The notes beneath the pieces were generated by a model that did not search any database, was not told where the DNA came from, and saw nothing but the letters and a program-made list of their open reading frames with translations. This document shows positions 32,558 through 38,767 of a DNA stretch of 38,767 nucleotides, piece by piece. The position numbers and the translations under genes are program-made. Source of the DNA: Candidatus Heimdallarchaeota archaeon (lineage in GTDB: Archaea; Asgardarchaeota; Heimdallarchaeia; Heimdallarchaeales; Heimdallarchaeaceae); assembly GCA_030608385.1 (NCBI GenBank), contig JAUWEG010000016.1, positions 1-38,767 on the forward strand, in the 5' to 3' direction. Numbering within the stretch: the first letter of the stretch is position 1; the number at the start of each line of letters is the position of its first letter.

Positions 32558-34579
32558 TTATGCAGAATATTTTTTTAAATTTCTTTTCGAAATTCTAGTT
32601 TTACATATCGGACATTCTTGTTTTATCTTCATCCATTGTTCCAAATGATCATCATGAGCAACATTGTTACAAGTTGGGCATTCCTTCACTTTATCGCCTT
32701 TCTTAATTAATCCTTGACAAACCATGCATTTTTGATGCAACAGGCTACAATTACTGCATGGTTCAGTTGAAGATTTTATTACATGTCCACAATTAAGGCA
32801 ATAATTTTTACCCACTGGTAATAATATTTTGCCAATTCTTTCAAAATAAACTGAAGTTAAAACTCCTTTGTAGTAACCATGGGAAATTAACTGGCATAAC
32901 ATCTTGAACAAATCTAAGGGTACCATTCCAACAGAATTTGCAATTGTTGTTAACTTAATCCTTTTTCTTCTTGATTTTTCAATCTCATTTACAACTCTAG
33001 TGTAAATTTCACCTAGTTCGTTCAACTGTTTATTTGGAAGGAATTTTTGGCTTGAAACTAGTGTTACAGTACTTCCACGTGAAGATATATTCATCAAACC
33101 AGAACCTGTTAATTCGTAAACAATGTTCTTTGATGCAACAAGTGTTTTTTCCCAGAATTTCATTATATTCCTAAATGAAACTCTAGAGTTTGAAATAATA
33201 TAACCAAAAATTTCTTGATAATGAATTGGAAGATCATCTAGTTGAACTAAAGGAGGAAATATAGGTATTTCTTCAGGTTCAAGTTTATTTCCCGTGATAC
33301 TGCCTTTGATTAAACCCTTCCCATAAAATCCATACATTCTTTCTTTAGCATGATTTTTGTCAATTCCTAAAGCGTCCTCAATATCTTTAGTAGTGATAGA
33401 TGTTTTTGCAATTATCATGCCAAGAACAATTTTTTCCCATCTTTCAAGGGTTCCTTCTTGAGTTCTGCTATACCTTTTGAGGCCATCTACATAAATTGTG
33501 GTACCCTTTAATGTACAAGTAACAAATCCCTCTAGATATAGATTCATTACCCCTTCTAAGACTTCGTCAACTTCTCTATTCATTAAAGTAGCAAGTTTCC
33601 TGAGAGGAATTCGCTCTTGAGTCGATAATAAACCAAACAATGCTTCGTAATTGAAAAATGATAAAGCGGCCATTTCTTCTATTGTTTGATTTGGTTGTGT
33701 ATCAGGAATAGTAACTGGTACTATCTTATTTTTCTCATTAAATATAAATTGAAAAGTACCCCCTGCAGTTAAGACAGCAATAATTTTGACTACTTCTTTT
33801 TCTTTTTTGTCAAGATATTTTGCTAATTCCTCTATTTCAGCTTCTTTCTTCAATATAGTGAACCCAACTACAGATCTTTCATCACCTTGAAGAGCTTCCA
33901 TAGGTAAAGTGCGAGGTGCGATCAGATACTTCTTGACGTTTACAGAAATTTTACTCGAACCAACAATTCCTCCAGAAACTTCAAACGAAGCTTCCAATTT
34001 CTTATATAACATAAGCTTAGTAATTGTGTTAAATACTTCATCTTTAGTGAAACCTGTTAGTTTTGCAACTTTGCTTAAGTCTGCATCTCGCAAAAGCATA
34101 CATGTTCCTATGATAAATGTATCATCAGAACTGATTTTTACTTTCTCGAAAGGAATCCATATTTTTTGAACTAATATCTTTTGATTTTTCAGGCTTCCAA
34201 TGAAAAGCCCTCTGACGGTGAGGAATAGAAGATGCGATATTAGTTCCTCAGAAGAAATGTTCAAAATTTTGCGAAGAAAATGGATATCGATTTTCTTATT
34301 ACTTACTAATACTCCTAACAAATTTCTTCTAAGATTACTTAATCTTCCTGGATTCACCCTTGGATGCTTGTATGCTGATACTAGAACAAATCTGTCTTTT
34401 CTGTAGTACCCCCTAAGAATAAGGGCTTGAATTAGTAACTGTATATAGTCTTTTATTGCTACGATGGCGACGCCAGTCTGCTCAGAAAACAGTTTTAAGT
34501 TAATTTCTCTATACAGATAGAGTTGTGAAATTATTTGTGATTTCCTTGTTTTAGATAGAGTTACAGTAGGAAGATCCAA
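32558..34579 (-). CDS. Tandem winged-helix repeat protein with zinc ribbon and C-terminal RING-like domain
   Basis: Residues about 10-590 show some eight repeats of 60-75 residues with winged-helix character: a helix, a short turn, helices such as KLAKLTGFTKDEVFNTITKL-type segments, then a beta-hairpin. A zinc ribbon follows (C594, C597, C608, C611). A RING-like domain ends the chain: C618-x2-C621-x12-C634-x2-C637-x4-H642-x2-H645-x10-C656-x2-C659, with H645-L-E-Q-W649 like the E2-contact helix of RINGs. The spacing is close to the Nse1 RING of the Smc5/6 complex, which also follows winged helices; UFL1, a UFM1 ligase, is likewise built of winged helices. A ubiquitin-like ligase is inferred. 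The start is TTG 34579; there is no ATG in frame nearby. Confidence 0.65.
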   Translation of the reverse strand: MDLPTVTLSKTRKSQIISQLYLYREINLKLFSEQTGVAIVAIKDYIQLLIQALILRGYYRKDRFVLVSAYKHPRVNPGRLSNLRRNLLGVLVSNKKIDIHFLRKILNISSEELISHLLFLTVRGLFIGSLKNQKILVQKIWIPFEKVKISSDDTFIIGTCMLLRDADLSKVAKLTGFTKDEVFNTITKLMLYKKLEASFEVSGGIVGSSKISVNVKKYLIAPRTLPMEALQGDERSVVGFTILKKEAEIEELAKYLDKKEKEVVKIIAVLTAGGTFQFIFNEKNKIVPVTIPDTQPNQTIEEMAALSFFNYEALFGLLSTQERIPLRKLATLMNREVDEVLEGVMNLYLEGFVTCTLKGTTIYVDGLKRYSRTQEGTLERWEKIVLGMIIAKTSITTKDIEDALGIDKNHAKERMYGFYGKGLIKGSITGNKLEPEEIPIFPPLVQLDDLPIHYQEIFGYIISNSRVSFRNIMKFWEKTLVASKNIVYELTGSGLMNISSRGSTVTLVSSQKFLPNKQLNELGEIYTRVVNEIEKSRRKRIKLTTIANSVGMVPLDLFKMLCQLISHGYYKGVLTSVYFERIGKILLPVGKNYCLNCGHVIKSSTEPCSNCSLLHQKCMVCQGLIKKGDKVKECPTCNNVAHDDHLEQWMKIKQECPICKTRISKRNLKKYSA

Positions 34580-34732
34580 TTCTTGGAAGTCTAATTCGAC
34601 AATATCTTCACGTTCATAACTCAGTTGAAACTACCCCAGCCAATTAGTTCTATTTAGCATTACATGACTTATTAAAGTTACCTTATTAAAAACAACAATT
34701 TAGCAGATAGAATAAAAGAACAGCTCATTTAG

Positions 34733-36040
34733 TTAAGTTCTGTCAAGATAGGTTTCATACTCCCATTCCCATTCTTCTTCTTCACCTTTGCTTTTAGCTT
34801 CATCATATTCCTTGCATTCTATTCTTTTAACAGCTAGAAATATATCGAGAATATCTTGACCAAGGGTTTCTTTTACAAAAGCGCTTTTTTCCAAAAAGTC
34901 CAGAGATTCAGATAAACTGCTAGGTAATTGTACAATCCCCATACTTTTCCTTTCCTCAATAGACAAAGTTTCAACATTTCTAGTTGTAGGAGGAATCGGT
35001 TCGATCATATTCTTGATTCCATCCAAACCTGAAGCTAGAAGTAAAGCTGAAGCTAGATAGATGTTTGAAGCTGCATCTGCTGCACGGAATTCAATTCTTG
35101 CTTTCTTTTCGTATCCTGGAATTCGAATCAAAGCTGTTCTATTGGCAACGCCCCAAGATTTGTAAACAGGAGCTTCATGACCAGGAACTAATCTTTTGTA
35201 AGAATTTGTTGTTGGATTGAAGAGTGCAGTCATTGCATCTACATGTTTCAAAATTCCTCCAACAAAATAGCGTAATGTATCACTGATACCTTTTTCTTCA
35301 TCTGCAAAGATATTCTTTCCATCTTTGGTAAGATATTGATGAATATGCATCCCACTTCCAGCTTGATCAGCAAATGGTTTTGGCATGAAAGTACTAAAAA
35401 TTTCATTAAAAAGAGAATCTGCTTTGACAATCATTTTTGCAGTTTGTGTGTCATCTGCTTGTTTTAACGCCTCTAAAGCGGCGAATTCAATCTCTTGTTG
35501 ACCATTACCAACTTCATGGTGAATTGTTTTAACTGCAATACCCATTTCTTGCATATCGCTTGCAATACTTCGTCGAAGATATCCTAATTCATCATAAGGT
35601 AGAGTATCCATGTATTCACCAGATTCACATGGTTCAAGGTCTGAATCTAGGAAGTACCATTCAAGTTCAGGTCGTGTCTTGAATTCATACCCTAAATCAT
35701 TAGCTTGTTTAATTACTTTTTTCAAAATACTCCGAGGATCGGTTAGGTGGGGTTTTCCATCATTTCCATAAACATCACAAATGAATCTTGCCATTCTTGG
35801 TTCCCAGGGAAAAACAGCTAAAGTTGATAGATCAGGAACTATCTTCATGTCGCTCTGTTCAGTTTTTAAGAATCCTAAGGAAGATCCATCCACTCCAGTT
35901 CCATCTTTCATTTCCTCCCAGATATTTGAGGGAAATTCGACTGACTTTAAATCTCCAAATATAGTTGTAAATTGAAATTGAATAAACTCAATATCATTTT
36001 TTCTGAAAAACTCTTTCAGTTCATCCATGAGATATACCAT
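34733..36040 (-). CDS. glnA: Glutamine synthetase type I
   Basis: This enzyme makes glutamine from glutamate, ammonia and ATP in the cytosol. Motifs include DGSSLGF, the NGQQEIEF metal-site segment, DQAGSGMHIHQYL, the ATP/glutamate site around NSYKRLVPGHEAPVY, and RIEFRAADAASNIYLA. The Tyr adenylylation site of GSI-beta is absent, so it is of the GSI-alpha/archaeal kind. The start is ATG 36040 (or 36028), because a TATA box at 36071-36083 lies inside the longer open frame that begins at 36139. It is divergent from the arginine decarboxylase gene. Confidence 0.94.
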   Translation of the reverse strand: MVYLMDELKEFFRKNDIEFIQFQFTTIFGDLKSVEFPSNIWEEMKDGTGVDGSSLGFLKTEQSDMKIVPDLSTLAVFPWEPRMARFICDVYGNDGKPHLTDPRSILKKVIKQANDLGYEFKTRPELEWYFLDSDLEPCESGEYMDTLPYDELGYLRRSIASDMQEMGIAVKTIHHEVGNGQQEIEFAALEALKQADDTQTAKMIVKADSLFNEIFSTFMPKPFADQAGSGMHIHQYLTKDGKNIFADEEKGISDTLRYFVGGILKHVDAMTALFNPTTNSYKRLVPGHEAPVYKSWGVANRTALIRIPGYEKKARIEFRAADAASNIYLASALLLASGLDGIKNMIEPIPPTTRNVETLSIEERKSMGIVQLPSSLSESLDFLEKSAFVKETLGQDILDIFLAVKRIECKEYDEAKSKGEEEEWEWEYETYLDRT

Positions 36041-36070
36041 ACCATTTGGTTGTAAAGAAGAAAAATCTAA

Positions 36071-36083
36071 ATTAATATATATG
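36071..36083 (-). promoter_or_regulatory. TATA box of the glutamine synthetase gene
   Basis: atatatattaat on the minus strand predicts transcription near 36051, about 11 bases before ATG 36040. This argues against the longer reading frame starting at 36139. Confidence 0.5.
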
Positions 36084-36138
36084 CTTTTGTGAAAGTATTT
36101 ATTCGGTAGATTTCCGTATAATGTATGCTCGTTCGACA

Positions 36139-36150
36139 ATTATATATAAT
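36139..36150 (+). promoter_or_regulatory. TATA box of the arginine decarboxylase gene
   Basis: attatatataat is centred about 29 bases before ATG 36174, predicting a leaderless or nearly leaderless message. Confidence 0.5.
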
Positions 36151-36173
36151 CCACAAAGATTTTTTCACTGAAA

Positions 36174-36731
36174 ATGAGCAACCCAACGAGATTCTGGCTT
36201 ACATCCGGTATAGGTGAATCTGATACATCTGAACTAGATGCTATTGACAAAGCATTCATGAATTCAGGATTAGGTTATCAAAATCATATTGCTGTGTCCT
36301 CCATTCCTCCTGTTGTAGAGATAATACCTGAAATAGATAGGGCAAAAGGAATTACATTCATAGAAGTTGATGATAAATGCATAATGATTCCTTTTAGTAC
36401 AAATATTCATGTTGTTAAATCTCTCTCTAAAGGGTCTGTTGGACAAAAACATGCAACATGCATTGCTTTAGCAAAAGTCTTTGTAAAAATCAAGGATGAA
36501 CAAATCCCATGTATGTTGGCTTTTGAAAGCAGAGGTGAGACTTTAGAAAAAACCGAAACTATGGCTATAGAGGGTGTGAAATCAATGGTTCAAGAAAGAA
36601 AAGCAAAAATTGATTCTTCCTGGGGTTTATCTGGCTTTAAAATTATAAGTTCGTTCTTAGAAATCACTAAAAATTTTGGTTGCTCAGTTTCATTTATTGT
36701 CTTTGACCCATTTACATACCAGAATGAATGA
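36174..36731 (+). CDS. pdaD: Pyruvoyl-dependent arginine decarboxylase
   Basis: This enzyme decarboxylates arginine to agmatine, the first step of archaeal polyamine synthesis; agmatine also modifies tRNA-Ile in archaea. The proenzyme self-cleaves between two serines to make the pyruvoyl group. Here the site is S42-S43 in NHIAVSSIPPV, followed by EIIPEID. The N-terminal GIGESDTSELDAIDKAFMNS matches the family, and AFESRGE matches the region of the catalytic Glu. One residue is missing between Ile and the Pro-Pro pair compared with the methanogen enzyme as I remember it. The length of 185 aa is normal. Confidence 0.82.
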   Translation: MSNPTRFWLTSGIGESDTSELDAIDKAFMNSGLGYQNHIAVSSIPPVVEIIPEIDRAKGITFIEVDDKCIMIPFSTNIHVVKSLSKGSVGQKHATCIALAKVFVKIKDEQIPCMLAFESRGETLEKTETMAIEGVKSMVQERKAKIDSSWGLSGFKIISSFLEITKNFGCSVSFIVFDPFTYQNE

Positions 36732-36818
36732 AAAAGACTCCAAAACAAAAAACATAATACATAAAGCATAAAAATAGCTTTAAAATACCACAACCAAGCA
36801 AGGCTGAAGTGAAGAGAT

Positions 36819-38702
36819 ATGAACAACAAAAAGACATATACCTTTGTAGTTATAATACTGATAACACTTTCATTGGGACTTGGATCATTCGATCCGAAAA
36901 TGCATGCTGCTAATCCTACAGAACCGATTTTAGAAAGCCTAGTAGCTGAAGGGCTCGAAGATTTTCAAGGAATCAATTTCCCAAATCTCACTTTAATAAC
37001 AGTTGAATATTCCGTAGATCGTTTCATAGGTATAAGTGGAATAGTGATTGTTGGTTCTGGTTCAAACCTGAGTCTAACCCCCGAAACCAGCTTAGCATTG
37101 AATTACTCCTCCTCTCTAGTTGACCGTTCATATTATAAAGGAACTTTTAGTTTAACTGGTTTCACCACATTCAAGGGTTATGCTTGGATTGGTGATATCA
37201 CTAATGGAACCTATGAAGAATTAGAAAATTTTAATCATTTAGGGCCATGGCATTATCTCTATGTTACAGAAGAAGGGACACCTCCTGCTTTTCATAGTAT
37301 TGATAATGCAACTGTGACACAAAACAGTTACATTTACTATACTCCTTCTAATCAAACAAATAATACAATAGTAATCCGCTACGAAATCTATGGGGGCACA
37401 GAAAATGATACAGTAACTTTAGCATTGTCGAAGTACAGAGATCCAATAACTGATGTCGCTTTAGGCGTATTTAATGGTAATGTAACATTTATTGAAATGG
37501 ATTGGCAAGAAGGGAATACAACTACAACTTCTATTATTTTCAACACAACGTTAGAATTTACGGATAGAACAATATTCTTCAGCGCGAACAACTCATATGG
37601 TTGGGATATGTGGGGCGGAATAAATGAAGTCAGAACTCAGCTAAATGTGTATATGATTTACAATGGATTTTACTTTGAATCAAGTACATTACAAGAAGGA
37701 AAAATAACTGATTTAGATAACATAGAATTTAATATTACTACTCACAATTCAACAGATGTAGAGAAATATGGAATCAGATATTTTGTAACACAAGGTCTAG
37801 ATAATGATACAGAAATAATTCCGTTTACTGAAGTCGAAGCAACACTTAATCGAAATTATACAGTAGAAAACGAAAATGGGCACACTGATACAATAAGAGA
37901 ATACTTTGTTTCTATTGGTTCATTCTCCGAAGGGAATATTTTGCATTATGAAGCGTATAACCTCTATTATGGTGCGTTTTACAATGAAACAGGTGGAATA
38001 ATGAAATTGGTGTACATCTACGATTCAGTTCCAGAGATTGATTTATATCCTGTGAATAACACCTACACTAACGACTATAATGTGACATTTTACTACGAAA
38101 TTGAAACTTCTCGCGGGTCGCTTTATAGTGTTGAAATGGATTTTGATGATGGAACACCAATCACTGATATCATGGATATTGATACAAATACAAGTGTTCA
38201 TTATTATCCTCAAGTTACAGGCGAATACAACGCGACACTATATATTTCAATTAACATCACGAGAGTTAATGATATTCCTGTATTAGTAAATGCCACAGTT
38301 TCTACGATTATCTATCTTGACTTCGAAAATCCTACATTGGAAATCACTAGTCATACTTCAAATGATTCTGCAATAATTGATGGTTATGTTGAAGTTTATT
38401 TTGATTATTCTGATGCGTATGCAGGAATAGGCAGAGTCTGGATTTTCTGGGATGATGGTGTAGTTCAGAATGTTACAGATGATTATTTTGCATTCCACAA
38501 TTATGTAGAAAATGGAAATTATACTGTGATTATAATGGTGGAAGATAAGGCTGGAAATCAGTTCAATTCAACCATATTATTTAACGTCGTGCTTGAAGTT
38601 GAGACACCAACAACAACTCCTTATGCAACTTTATCAATTCTATTTTCTCTTCTAGTAGCAGGTTATGCCATTAACAAAAAGAATAAAACAAACCGAAAGT
38701 AA
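36819..38702 (+). CDS. Secreted, sequon-rich surface protein with PKD/Ig-like domains and C-terminal anchor
   Basis: This 627-aa protein begins with a signal peptide (basic MNNKK, then FVVIILITLSLGLGS). More than twenty N-x-S/T sequons lie in the beta-rich body. Two PKD/Ig-like domains are near the end (about 405-490, with MDFDDGTP, and 500-590, with WIFWDDGV). A Thr/Pro stretch, a hydrophobic span (YATLSILFSLLVAGYAI) and a basic tail (NKKNKTNRK) give a cell-surface anchor. No intracellular domain follows, unlike the protein at 1-3072. A TATA-like agctttaaaatac lies about 40 bases upstream, and gaagagat just before ATG 36819 may be a ribosome site. It is probably an S-layer or adhesin component. 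Confidence 0.7.
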   Translation: MNNKKTYTFVVIILITLSLGLGSFDPKMHAANPTEPILESLVAEGLEDFQGINFPNLTLITVEYSVDRFIGISGIVIVGSGSNLSLTPETSLALNYSSSLVDRSYYKGTFSLTGFTTFKGYAWIGDITNGTYEELENFNHLGPWHYLYVTEEGTPPAFHSIDNATVTQNSYIYYTPSNQTNNTIVIRYEIYGGTENDTVTLALSKYRDPITDVALGVFNGNVTFIEMDWQEGNTTTTSIIFNTTLEFTDRTIFFSANNSYGWDMWGGINEVRTQLNVYMIYNGFYFESSTLQEGKITDLDNIEFNITTHNSTDVEKYGIRYFVTQGLDNDTEIIPFTEVEATLNRNYTVENENGHTDTIREYFVSIGSFSEGNILHYEAYNLYYGAFYNETGGIMKLVYIYDSVPEIDLYPVNNTYTNDYNVTFYYEIETSRGSLYSVEMDFDDGTPITDIMDIDTNTSVHYYPQVTGEYNATLYISINITRVNDIPVLVNATVSTIIYLDFENPTLEITSHTSNDSAIIDGYVEVYFDYSDAYAGIGRVWIFWDDGVVQNVTDDYFAFHNYVENGNYTVIIMVEDKAGNQFNSTILFNVVLEVETPTTTPYATLSILFSLLVAGYAINKKNKTNRK

Positions 38703-38727
38703 AAATCTTACTTTCTCATTATTCTAT

Positions 38728-38733
38728 TTTTTC
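38728..38733 (+). terminator. T-rich terminator after the surface protein gene
   Basis: A T6 run within a pyrimidine-rich stretch begins 26 bases after the stop codon. This is a likely archaeal terminator without a hairpin. Confidence 0.4.
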
Positions 38734-38767
38734 TCAATTTCCATGCTAAAAACAAAATCTTTTGTCT

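Noticed and set aside
34733-36139. Longer glutamine synthetase frame starting at 36139
   Set aside because: The extra N-terminal residues are not like the family and contain the gene's own TATA box; ATG 36040 or 36028 is preferred.

Overview
The window looks like a piece of an Asgard archaeal chromosome. It is AT-rich, and archaeal informational genes are present: archaeal-type PheS and PheT, and Kae1 and Bud32 as separate proteins. Many genes have a TATA-like box about 26-30 nt before the start codon, which suggests leaderless transcripts. There is also a set of proteins with a eukaryote-like flavour: longin and Roadblock/LC7-like domains, a JAMM protease of the Rpn11/CSN5 type, and a tandem winged-helix protein with a RING-like zinc domain. 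The exact lineage cannot be fixed from the sequence; a Heimdall- or Loki-type archaeon is my guess. No tRNA, rRNA, CRISPR array, insertion sequence or phage module was seen. No gene-free gap exceeds 300 bases; the largest are 19068-19281 and 27513-27725.

Layout. 1-3072 is the 3' part of a giant surface protein whose cytosolic tail carries a longin-like domain. 3125-3667 is a GcvH-like protein without the lipoyl lysine. A candidate small RNA (about 3741-3830) precedes the pheS-pheT pair. 7063-8965 holds two divergent paralogous P-loop kinases of the 2-phosphoglycerate kinase family, sharing a promoter with an 18-bp perfect palindrome. A well-formed C/D box sRNA (8998-9056) sits directly before a small B-box/membrane protein gene. 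9368-14399 holds a zinc-ribbon membrane protein, kae1, a B12/radical-SAM protein, bud32 and an AIR-synthase/HypE-like protein.

14472-19067 is an accessory cluster: three paralogues with a shared Roadblock-like domain (two also carry an N-terminal longin-like domain), a zinc-ribbon membrane protein and a long acidic disordered protein. It is followed by a kinase-fold protein (19282-20328) and a membrane-anchored JAMM protease (20377-21216). 21284-22945 is a CofE-like ligase/dihydropteroate synthase pair, pointing to pterin cofactor synthesis. 22957-25414 is a GHMP sugar kinase divergent from a P-loop ATPase with a winged helix.

25442-32206 on the minus strand holds three multi-span membrane proteins, a heterodimeric ABC exporter with one degenerate ATP site, and a lone LolD/MacB-type ATPase. 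Upstream in the same direction are a MazG-like protein and the large tandem winged-helix/RING-like protein (32558-34579). The window ends with glutamine synthetase, a divergent pyruvoyl-dependent arginine decarboxylase, and a secreted, sequon-rich surface protein.

The best candidates for undescribed biology are the winged-helix-repeat/RING-like protein, the membrane-anchored JAMM protease, the Roadblock/longin cluster, the lysine-less GcvH-like protein and the two small RNAs. All assignments come from reading motifs; no database search was run.
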